Source of the DNA: Streptomyces hyaluromycini
GTDB taxonomy: Bacteria; Actinomycetota; Actinomycetes; Streptomycetales; Streptomycetaceae
Direction of reading: 5' to 3'
DNA length: 64,000 nucleotides
NCBI RefSeq assembly: GCF_002217755.1
Contig: NZ_BCFL01000027.1
Coordinates: forward strand, 87,209 to 151,208
In this document: in pieces, positions 27,221 to 34,161 of the stretch
Position numbering within the stretch: the stretch's first letter is position 1
Layout of the letters: each line of letters starts with the position of its first letter
Translations under genes and position numbers: made by a program
The notes under the pieces: model-generated
Told to the model about the DNA's origin: nothing
The model's database searches: none
What the model saw: only the letters and a program-made list of their open reading frames with translations

Positions 27221-27796
27221 TCAGTCCAGTACGCGCATCGCCGTGGACAGGGCGTCCTCTATGAACTCCCTCCCCACGCGTGCTCCGCCGACGATGCGGA
27301 TCCCCTGGATGAACGTGGTCAGGAACCTGGCCAGTTCACCCGGGTTCTTCTCGGGGGAGATCTCCCCGCGCGCTTGTGCCCGCTCCAGGGCGCCGGCGAG
27401 CGAGGACTCGACCTGCCGGATCGCGGTGTTGACGCGGTCCGCGGCCAAGGGCTGGTCGCCGCACTCCGTGGCGGTGTTGACCACGAGGCAGCCACGCGTG
27501 GGGTCGGCCAGGTCCGCCTCGATCATGGAGGTGAGCACCCTGCGGACCGCGGGCCGGATCCCGGGCGTCTCGCCGAGGGTCGTCTCCAGGTCGCCGCCCT
27601 GGAGGGAGATGTAGCGGTCGAGGGAGCGGATGTAGAGCTGCTCCTTCGAGCCGAAGGCCGCGTAGAAGCTGCCGCTGCCTATCGACAGTTCCTTCAACAG
27701 GTCCTGCAGGGAGGTCTCGGCATAGCCCCGGCGCCAGAACAGGTCCATGGCGCGGTCTACCGCCTGGTCCGTGTCGAATTCCCTGATGCGTGCCAT
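27221..27796 (-). CDS. TetR-family regulator
   Basis: A 191-aa protein. The N-terminal helix-turn-helix (residues 5-50, AMDLFWRRGYAETSLQDLLK, then SIGSGSFYAAFGSKEQLYI) is typical of the TetR subgroup that controls neighbouring oxidoreductases. The C-terminal ligand-binding helices include a cysteine in RGCLVVNTATECGD. A palindrome 20 bases upstream of its start is a likely autoregulatory operator. It sits immediately upstream of the SDR gene. Confidence 0.92.
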   Translation of the reverse strand: MARIREFDTDQAVDRAMDLFWRRGYAETSLQDLLKELSIGSGSFYAAFGSKEQLYIRSLDRYISLQGGDLETTLGETPGIRPAVRRVLTSMIEADLADPTRGCLVVNTATECGDQPLAADRVNTAIRQVESSLAGALERAQARGEISPEKNPGELARFLTTFIQGIRIVGGARVGREFIEDALSTAMRVLD

Positions 27797-27815
27797 GGGG
27801 ACAGCGTAGCGCGCT

Positions 27816-27837
27816 TTGTGGAATAGTCAATCCACAA
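27816..27837. promoter_or_regulatory. Palindromic operator upstream of tetR
   Basis: Arms TTGTGGA and TCCACAA are perfectly inverted around eight bases. The half TCAATCCAC recurs as TCAATCCAG on the minus strand before the SDR gene (27125-27140 region). It is a probable binding site of the adjacent TetR protein. Confidence 0.6.
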
Positions 27838-27944
27838 TGAAGGGCTTGGCTCGCTCGACGGTATCCATGCAGGTGAGGGCGTGTGCGCTGGGAGTCCGCT
27901 GCCGGAAGATCACGACGTCCACCGGTGACGGGCCGGCACCTCGC

Positions 27945-28480
27945 TCAGGCGGGCACCGTGAGCTTCAGGTCCAGCACAGGGATGTCGACGCGGCCGTCAC
28001 TGTCGGTGTACCAGCGTCAGTGTGCGTCCTGGGCCTCCCCGTAGACGAGTCCGGTCCAGCCCGCACCGCCCGGGCCGCACAGGGCTGCCAGTTCGGCGGC
28101 CTCCCGCCCGTTCGGCGTCCCCGCCACCACGACCAGGCCCCTGACCGGCCGGCGCGAGGCGGCGCCGCGCGCCGTGCCTTGTGCGGGGACCGGAGCGGTC
28201 ACGGCCTGCGGGGTGACCTGCGGCAAGTGCTGGAGGCTCGGCGGTACGGCGAGCGGCGGAGCGTCGGCCGTTCCCCGCAGTACGGTCACCGGAGTGCCGG
28301 GACGGGTACGGGCGATCTCCGCCAGCAGGTTCTGTGCGACATCGCGGGCCACAGCCTTCTCGCCGGTCACGCTGAGGGCGCCGTCCAGGCGGCTGAGGTC
28401 GACGAACGCGGGCAGGCCGTCGGCGTTCGTGCCGGCCCGGACCAGGCAGGCCGGGATGGGGGCGGCGGGCGATCCGCACG
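27945..28480 (-). pseudogene. Frameshifted gene remnant, possibly from a large LysM/BTAD-type protein
   Basis: The minus strand reads CLVRAGTNADGLPAFVDLSR, then SVTGEKAVARDVAQNLLAEI and further coding-like sequence to a stop at 28017. Immediately past it, another frame continues RWYTDSDGRVDIPVLDLKL to a stop at 27945. The flow across the frame change looks like one former C-terminal coding region with a frameshift. The wording resembles large Streptomyces LysM/transcriptional-activator proteins, but this identity is tentative. Its 5' end abuts the amidohydrolase fragment, and there is no start of its own. Confidence 0.5.
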
Positions 28481-28779
28481 CCGTCCCACCGGAGTTCGAG
28501 GACGAAATGCAGGCCGCCGCGGACGACGTGGTTGTGCGAGTCGTTCAGGCCCGGCACGACGCGGTGCCCCCAGGCGTCGATCACCCGAGTCTGCGGACCT
28601 GCCAGCGGAGCGACTTCCCGGTCCCCGCCGACGACGGTCACCGAACCGTTGCGCACGGCGAGCGCGGTCGCGGCCGGCCGCTTCGGGGCGCCGGTGAAGA
28701 TCTTCGCGTGCGCAGGACGAGATCCGCGGGCTGTGCGGGGGGCACCTGGGCGGATGCCGGCCATCGGCATGGATGTCAT
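28470..28779 (-). pseudogene. 5' fragment of a YtcJ-like amidohydrolase
   Basis: The ATG at 28779 follows GGGAGG and opens a normal amidohydrolase N-terminus: AKIFTGAPKR, ALAVRNGSVTVVGGDREV, VVPGLNDSHNHVVRGGLHFV (the metal-binding HxH lies in SHNH). Homology stops after LELRWDGVR, about residue 100 of an expected 500 or more, where unrelated coding sequence in another frame begins. It is a truncated remnant fused to the neighbouring fragment. Confidence 0.65.
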
Positions 28780-29074
28780 GGTCCCTCCCTCGGGATGGCG
28801 GCCGACGGCCCCAGCGCTCCTGGCCGCGCGAACCGTGATCGCCGACCACGTCAGGACAGCACCGGGGAAGCGGCATTCGCACGGGGGCTCCACCCCAGCA
28901 GGACGCACCCACCGCCGGCGGCACCGCCGGCGGAACCGCCGAGCGTCTGATCCACGATGTCGGCCACGGCTGGGTACGGGCAGAGCACGTCGAAGAAGCT
29001 CACAACCCGCATGATGCGGGCGGGAATTGAGGCAGCCATGGGTTCCGCGCGGTCTGGCCGAACCGGATGACCGA
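28780..29074. other. Gap without a supported gene
   Basis: About 300 bases between the amidohydrolase fragment and the tRNA terminator. A 62-codon minus-strand frame beginning MAASIPARIMRVVSFFDVL exists (start near 29040) but has no ribosome site and no recognised family. Together with the flanking remnants it suggests decayed sequence. Confidence 0.4.
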
Positions 29075-29114
29075 AAAGGCCCCTGGCCTGCGTTTCCGCA
29101 GACCAGGGGCCTTT
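29075..29114 (-). terminator. Strong terminator after tRNA-His
   Basis: Long hairpin AAAGGCCCCTGG...CCAGGGGCCTTT, with additional pairing TGCG/CGCA around a four-base loop, followed on the minus strand by TTTTC. It is positioned directly downstream of the tRNA. Confidence 0.85.
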
Positions 29115-29122
29115 CATGTAAG

Positions 29123-29196
29123 GGTGAGTGACGGGACTCGAACCCGCGACATCCTGGACCACAACCAGGTGCTCTACCAGCTGAGCTACACCCACC
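29123..29196 (-). tRNA. tRNA-His (GTG anticodon)
   Basis: The cloverleaf reads GTGGGTG acceptor, D arm GCTCAGCTGGTAGAGC, anticodon stem CCTGG around loop TTGTGGT (anticodon GTG), and T arm CGCGGGTTCGAGTCCCG. A G precedes position 1 opposite C73, the G-1 feature unique to histidine tRNAs. CCA is not encoded. It lies downstream of orn, the usual Streptomyces arrangement. Confidence 0.95.
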
Positions 29197-29319
29197 ACGA
29201 CCGGCGGTGACTTTGTGGTTCTCCGACCGGCCGAGAAAAAGTGTACAGGGTCCGAAGGGGTGCTCGCGCACGGCTTTCCCGGCGCCCCTCCGGAGACCTC
29301 CTGGACGCCCCCTGGACTC

Positions 29320-29922
29320 CTATTCCGCAGGCAGGACGTGCTTGGCCGCGATCGTCCGCGCGGTGTCCGAGTCGGGGCCGGGCTGCGGTACGAAGATGGC
29401 CTCGCGGTAGTAGCGCAGTTCGGCGATCGACTCGCGGATGTCGGCGAGGGCGCGGTGGTTGCCGTTCTTCTCCGGGCTGTTGAAGTAGGCCCGCGGGTAC
29501 CAGCGCCTGGCCAGCTCCTTGACGCTGGACACGTCGACGATCCGGTAGTGCAGCCAGCCCTCCAGGGCCGCCATGTCCCTGGCGAGGAAGCCGCGGTCGG
29601 TGCCGACGGAGTTGCCGCACAGCGGGGCCTTGCCGGGTTCCTTCACGTGTTCCCGTACATAGGCCAGGACCTGCTCCTCGGCCTCGGCGAGCGTCGTGCC
29701 GCCCGCCAGCTCGTCGAGCAGGCCGGACGTGGTGTGCATCTGCCGCACCACCTCCGGCATCGTCTCCAGTGCCTTGGCCGGCGGACGGATGACGATGTCC
29801 ACGCCCTCGCCGAGCACGTTCAGCTCGGAGTCGGTGACCAGTGCGGCCACCTCGATGAGCGCGTCGTCGGACAGCGAGAGGCCGGTCATCTCGCAGTCGA
29901 TCCACACCATGCGATCGTTCAT
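29320..29922 (-). CDS. orn: Oligoribonuclease
   Basis: A 200-aa DEDDh 3'-5' exoribonuclease that degrades 2-5-nt RNAs and pGpG, the last step of RNA and cyclic-di-GMP turnover. Exo motifs: MVWIDCEMTGL (Exo I), CGNSVGTDRGFL (Exo II) and HRALADIRESI (Exo III with the catalytic His and Asp). Full family length. In Streptomyces (ornA) it lies beside adpA and is needed for normal growth and differentiation. Here only the intergenic repeats separate it from adpA on the same strand. Confidence 0.96.
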   Translation of the reverse strand: MNDRMVWIDCEMTGLSLSDDALIEVAALVTDSELNVLGEGVDIVIRPPAKALETMPEVVRQMHTTSGLLDELAGGTTLAEAEEQVLAYVREHVKEPGKAPLCGNSVGTDRGFLARDMAALEGWLHYRIVDVSSVKELARRWYPRAYFNSPEKNGNHRALADIRESIAELRYYREAIFVPQPGPDSDTARTIAAKHVLPAE

Positions 29923-30391
29923 GCGACCACCCTAAAGCTGACGTCGGCGTTTGGGTGCCCCCGGTGCAAGGCCGACGTCTCCGTGGGCTGCCGCCCCCGT
30001 ACCCCCGCATCATCGGCCTACGGCCTCGTCCTCAAACGCCGGACGGGCTGGGAGGGCGGCCGAGCGCCGTGGTCTTCGAGCGCCGGACGGGCTGGGAGGG
30101 CGGCCGAGCGCCGTGGTCTTCGAGGGCCGGACGGGCTGGGAGGGCGGCCGAGCGCCGTGGTCTTCGAGGGCTGCGGCTCACGCTATGGCCTTGTCCCCGA
30201 GCGCCCGACGGGCTGGGGAGGACGGCTGCGCGTCGTTGTCTTTATAGGGGCCGCCCCCGCTACGGCCTCGCGCCGGACCGGCTGAGTCGGGGCATGCCTC
30301 TGCCTCGCCTCTTTGTCCCGCCGAGTCGGGTGGTGGGTGGGCGAGGGGGTGGTTCCGGCCCACCCGAGGGTGTCGGGTGGGCCGGGGTGGG
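29923..30391. other. Repeat-rich intergenic region between orn and adpA
   Basis: A 469-base gap between two leftward genes. It contains three perfect-looking 44-base tandem units (30038-30169), a degenerate further copy near 30199-30225, and the common Streptomyces block CTCAAACGCCGGACGGGCTG at its left edge. No gene is supported. The orn promoter must lie near 29923-30000. Confidence 0.6.
30038..30169. repeat. Three tandem 44-bp repeats
   Basis: Units start at 30038, 30082 and 30126, each beginning GCCGGACGGGCTGGGAGGGC and ending GTCTTCGAG, with only one variable base at the junctions. The near-identity implies recent tandem amplification of a common intergenic element. Confidence 0.9.
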
Positions 30392-31564
30392 TCAGCTGCC
30401 TGTGCGGGGGCCCGGGAGGCTGGGTGAGAGGCCCACCGCCGCTGTCCTGCGGGTCTGCATCGGCAGTACGCCCTCGGGGTACGGGACCGCGAGCGGGCCC
30501 GTCGGCGGCAGCGGTGCCGGTTCCGGCGCGTCGGCCCGTTCGGCCTGCGGCCGCCTCGCCCGGTACGCCGCCCGGTACGCCGCCGGGGACGAACCCAGCT
30601 GGCGGCGGAAGTGGCCGCGCAGGGCGACGGGGGAGCGGAAGCCGCAGCGGCCCGCCACCTCGTCCACCGAGTAGTCCGACGTTTCCAGGAGACGCTGCGC
30701 CTGCAGTACCCGCTGCGTGATCAGCCACTGCAAGGGCGCGCTGCCCGTCAGTGAGCGGAACCGGCGGTCGAAGGTGCGGCGGCTCATGTACGCGCGAGCC
30801 GCCAGCGTCTCCACGTCGAACTGCTCGTGGAGGTGCTCCAGCGCCCAGGCGACGACCTCGGCGAGCGGGTCGGCGCCGATCTCCTCTGGTAAAGATCGAT
30901 CGAGGTAGCGCTCCTGACCGCCCGAGCGGCGCGGCGGGACCACCAGGCGGCGGGCGAGCGCACCGGCCGCCTCGTTGCCGTGGTCCGTCCGCACGATGTG
31001 GAGACAGAGATCGATTCCGGCCGCCGTACCGGCGGACGTGAGGACGTCGCCGTCGTCCACGAAGAGCTCTCGCGGGTCGACGTGTACCGACGGGTAGCGC
31101 TTGGCCAGCGTCGGTGCGTACATCCAGTGGGTGGTGGCCGGGCGGCCGTCCAGCAGGCCTGCGGCGGCCAGCACGAACGCGCCCGTGCACAGCCCGACTA
31201 TGCGGGCCCCTTCTTCGTGGGCGCGGCGCAGCGCGTCCAGCGCATCTTCCGGCGGCGGCGCGGTGATCGAACGCCAGGCCGGTACGACGACCGTGCCGGC
31301 GCGCGAGATCGCTTCCAGGCCATGCGGCGCGGTGAGTTCCAGGCCCCCTGTGGTCCGCAGCGGGCCTTCCTCGCCACCGCACACCAGCAGTCGGTAGCGC
31401 GGTACGCCGGCGTCCTGGCGGTCTATCCCGAACACCGACAGCGGTATGGAACTCTCGAAGATGGGGCCGCCGCTGAACAGCAGCACCGCGACAATCTCCT
31501 TGCGGCGTCGCCCGGAGAGTTTCCGGGCCGCGGCTTCCGGCGCGGCAGTGGAGTCGTGGCTCAT
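30392..31564 (-). CDS. adpA: AdpA, pleiotropic AraC/XylS-family developmental regulator
   Basis: A 390-aa master activator of Streptomyces morphological differentiation and secondary metabolism. Residues 20-195 form a DJ-1/GATase1-like dimerisation domain (IVAVLLFSGGPIFESSIPLS, then VGLCTGAFVLAAAGLLDG). Residues about 225-330 are the AraC-type DNA-binding domain (TLAARAYMSRRTFDRRFRSL, VDEVAGRCGFRSPVALRGHF). The Leu225 codon is TTA (30890-30892), the conserved bldA-controlled codon of adpA. The tail is Pro-rich and variable. The position beside orn and tRNA-His is the conserved arrangement. Confidence 0.97.
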   Translation of the reverse strand: MSHDSTAAPEAAARKLSGRRRKEIVAVLLFSGGPIFESSIPLSVFGIDRQDAGVPRYRLLVCGGEEGPLRTTGGLELTAPHGLEAISRAGTVVVPAWRSITAPPPEDALDALRRAHEEGARIVGLCTGAFVLAAAGLLDGRPATTHWMYAPTLAKRYPSVHVDPRELFVDDGDVLTSAGTAAGIDLCLHIVRTDHGNEAAGALARRLVVPPRRSGGQERYLDRSLPEEIGADPLAEVVAWALEHLHEQFDVETLAARAYMSRRTFDRRFRSLTGSAPLQWLITQRVLQAQRLLETSDYSVDEVAGRCGFRSPVALRGHFRRQLGSSPAAYRAAYRARRPQAERADAPEPAPLPPTGPLAVPYPEGVLPMQTRRTAAVGLSPSLPGPRTGS

Positions 31565-31941
31565 CCTGCTAAGCCCCCCTCGGTGGTCGCGGCTCCTCGG
31601 TTGTGTCGCTCCTGCACGTTTCCCCTCGGTCCTGCACGAGTCCCCCGCCGTAAGACGTCAAGATCGAATCTACTGGTTTCCGCAGTGTCGCGTTGACCAG
31701 TTCGACACGCCGTCGATTGTCGACATGACAACTTGGCGTGAAGCATTCGATCACGAAGGGTTGCACTCACGGGCCGTGCAGGGAAGTGCGCCTCGTGGCA
31801 GTGGCCAAACCGCGTAGGGTGCGGAGGGTCCTGCGGACCCTTTCCGTGCAGGTGGAACGGGGGTTGGGGGGTAGTTGGTGCCCCTCCTGTACGGGTCCGG
31901 GAAGTTGGCTGAAAAGAAGCGTTCGCGTGCACGGAAACCGG
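31565..31941 (-). promoter_or_regulatory. adpA upstream regulatory region
   Basis: A 377-base gap with no gene, consistent with the long regulated adpA promoter. AT-richer stretches occur around 31660-31750. TGGCGTGAAG at 31733 is one base off the AdpA-binding consensus TGGCSNGWWY and could serve autoregulation. AGGGGGG lies before the start codon. Confidence 0.55.
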
Positions 31942-32277
31942 TCAGTCGACCGGTGTAGTGCTCCGGGTGTGACGTCCGCCTCCCCGGGGCGCCGTCCCGC
32001 GCTCCGAGCGGCGCAGCAGGAAGCGGCAGGCGGCGGTGACGGCGGCGAGGCCGAGGGCGGTGCCGGCCGCGCCGGCCGGTGCGGTGCCGTACCAGAGGAG
32101 CACCACGGGGACGAGGACGCAGGAGAACACGGCCCAGCGGACCACGTCGCCGGCGGTGTCCGGGGCTGGGCGCGGGGCCGGGCGTGGGGCGGGGCGTGGG
32201 GCCCGGTGCGGTGCGGGGCGTGGGGCCCGGTGCGGTGCGGGGCGCGGATCGGGGGTGGTGGGGCGCGGTCCGGACAT
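31942..32277 (-). CDS. Small membrane protein with Arg-Pro-Ala repeats
   Basis: A 111-aa protein. Residues 10-42 repeat RAPRPAPH-like units (encoded by 14-26-base DNA repeats at 32160-32260). Two membrane segments follow (VVRWAVFSCVLVPVVLLWYG and AGTALGLAAVTAACRFLL) and then a basic tail. GGGAG precedes the ATG at 32277. It lies upstream of adpA on the same strand. Function unknown. Confidence 0.65.
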   Translation of the reverse strand: MSGPRPTTPDPRPAPHRAPRPAPHRAPRPAPRPAPRPAPDTAGDVVRWAVFSCVLVPVVLLWYGTAPAGAAGTALGLAAVTAACRFLLRRSERGTAPRGGGRHTRSTTPVD

Positions 32278-32629
32278 GGTCGTACTCCCTCGACGTACTC
32301 CCTTGTGCTCCCTTGTGACGCACTCGTACCGGGATCAACGCGCGTTCGGGCGGTCGGTCACCGTGCGTGGAGCTCCGGTGCTGTCCGAATCCTGTGCAAA
32401 CCGCCTGTACGGGGCAGCAACCATTGCGTTACGGGCGCGGCTCGTGCATGCTCCCTGGAACCCCTAACCGACTCCGGGGAAGGTCCCCTACGGAGAGTGC
32501 GCGGGATCTGGGCTGAGGAGGCGTGCCGCCGTACCCTTGGGGGTATGGGGTTGGGAAGATGTTTCCCGGACACAGCTCCGCCGCACACTGTCGTCCCCTC
32601 CACACAAGGATCACAACGCCGAGACAGCC
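32278..32629. other. Divergent promoter gap upstream of the universal stress gene
   Basis: A 352-base gap between a leftward membrane gene and the rightward stress gene. I see no gene. A possible GC-poor promoter patch lies at 32395-32430 (CAAACCGCC...ATTGCGTTACG). Confidence 0.4.
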
Positions 32630-33157
32630 ATGGCCGGTCACGAATTCTTCGATCCAGCGGACCGCAAGCGGCCGGTCGCCGACCCCACGGCGGCCGATGC
32701 GCTGGCGGCGGAAGAGTCACGCCCTTCCTGCGATCCCGCCTTCAAACACGGGGTGGTCGTCGGCTTCGACGGCTCCACCTCCAGTGAACGCGCCCTCGCC
32801 TATGCGATCGGGATGGCACACCGCTCCCGCGCAGGGCTGATCATCGTCCACGTAGCCAACCGACTGCCGACCACCGTGTGGGCCGGCTGCGAGCCACCCG
32901 TCTTCGTCGACGTGCCGGATCACCGGACGGAGGTGCTCGGGCTCGAACTCGCCTGCGCCGAGTACCTGGCCGAGGTGCCCTGGATCCTCGTCGAGCGCGG
33001 CGGCGACATCTGCCACGAACTCGAAGAGGTGGGGCGGGAGTACGAGGCCGACGCGATCGTCGTGGGGTCGACCCACGGGATCGTCGGGCGGATCTTCGGC
33101 TCCGTCGCCGGGCGACTCGCCAAGCGGGCCAAGCGCCCTGTCGTTGTCATTCCGTAA
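32630..33157 (+). CDS. Universal stress protein (UspA family)
   Basis: A 175-aa cytoplasmic protein with a single Usp domain: GVVVGFDGSTSSERALAYAI at the start and IVVGSTHGIVGRIFGSVAGR near the end. The latter is the G-2x-G-9x-G(S/T) ATP-binding motif. The first 35 residues are a variable extension. The ATG at 32630 is preceded only by GAG. It is expected to bind ATP and act in stress or dormancy responses, with the partner unknown. Confidence 0.9.
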   Translation: MAGHEFFDPADRKRPVADPTAADALAAEESRPSCDPAFKHGVVVGFDGSTSSERALAYAIGMAHRSRAGLIIVHVANRLPTTVWAGCEPPVFVDVPDHRTEVLGLELACAEYLAEVPWILVERGGDICHELEEVGREYEADAIVVGSTHGIVGRIFGSVAGRLAKRAKRPVVVIP

Positions 33158-33310
33158 CTCCACGTTCTCCCAGGTGAGATGTGCCATGGGAACGGTCCGG
33201 CTCTCTTCGTGCAGTGCCTGAAATTCCTGGCGTGCAGAGGTGTTTGTGCCCTTGTGAAGGGCATATATCGGTCACCGCGCACAACTGCACAGGCATGAAG
33301 GGAGCCCGCC

Positions 33311-33877
33311 GTGGACAATGACGTCTCTGCGGGAATCGGAACCACCACCGTGGCCGGCCGACTCGCCCTGGGGATCACCCTGTTGGCGTTCGGCCTCGGC
33401 ACCACCGGTGTCATCGACAACGTGACCACGTCCGACGCCGTGTCAATCGCCCACTACGTGGGCGGAGTCGCCCTCTTCCTGGTCGGCCTGCTGGCCTTCC
33501 GCGACCGTGACACCGCAAACGGCACGGGCTATGTGGCCCTCGGTGCCCTCTGGTTCACCTGGGCCGTCTCCTCCGGCGGCCACTCCTCGGCCAACGGGGC
33601 CGGGCTCTTCCTGCTCCTCTTCGCCCTCGTGGCCCTGTCGCTGACCCTCGCGGGCGGCGACCAGCTCGGACAGGCCATGCACGGGCTGCTGTTCCTGGCG
33701 ATGCTCGTGCTCGCCGTCGCGCAGTTCGCCGACAGCTCGTCACTGACCAAGGCCGGCGGCTGGGTTGCGGTGGCGGCGGGGGCGGTGGCCTGGTACGCCG
33801 CGACGGCCGCGCTGGCGCACTGGCCGACGGTGCTTCCGGGGCGGGCTGCCGGTCGGGGGGTGACGGCCCACGGCTGA
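33311..33877 (+). CDS. GPR1/FUN34/YaaH (SatP)-like membrane protein
   Basis: A 188-aa membrane protein with six hydrophobic segments (LALGITLLAFGLGTTGVI, YVGGVALFLVGLLAF, YVALGALWFTWAVSS, GLFLLLFALVALSLTLAG, GLLFLAMLVLAVAQF, WVAVAAGAVAWYAATAAL). Length and topology match the acetate/succinate uptake family. The signature NPAPLGL is not evident near the first helix, so transport of acetate is tentative. The GTG start follows AAGGGAG. Confidence 0.78.
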   Translation: MDNDVSAGIGTTTVAGRLALGITLLAFGLGTTGVIDNVTTSDAVSIAHYVGGVALFLVGLLAFRDRDTANGTGYVALGALWFTWAVSSGGHSSANGAGLFLLLFALVALSLTLAGGDQLGQAMHGLLFLAMLVLAVAQFADSSSLTKAGGWVAVAAGAVAWYAATAALAHWPTVLPGRAAGRGVTAHG

Positions 33878-34161
33878 TATGGCAGCCGGCGCCGGGGAGT
33901 TGGGCGTCCCCGGCGATCCAATGAGCGGACCCCCCGTGGCCGGTGGCGCACGTGGGGGTCCGTTCGGTCGTCCGGGCTGCGTGCCGACGGCGCGGTGCTT
34001 CAGTGGCTCTTGCTCCGCATGGCAGCAATCCCCATTTAGTCGTATTGACCGAAACTTGCCCTCGTGGCTAGCCTGAAATCCGCTGTGTTCGTCAGCCTGA
34101 CGAAAAACGCCGCCGGGGGGGCTCGGTCCGGCTCAAGTCCGTCCGTGACCGGGGGTGTTGA

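Noticed and set aside
30038..30169. Possible CRISPR array
   Set aside because: The 44-base units abut directly with no unique spacers and there are no cas genes; it is a tandem duplication.
32160..32260. DNA direct repeats as a regulatory array
   Set aside because: They fall inside the small membrane protein gene and encode its Arg-Pro-Ala repeats in frame.
31942..32338. Longer start for the small membrane protein at 32338
   Set aside because: The longer minus-strand frame is a different reading frame with Arg-rich shadow sequence; the ATG at 32277 has a proper ribosome site.
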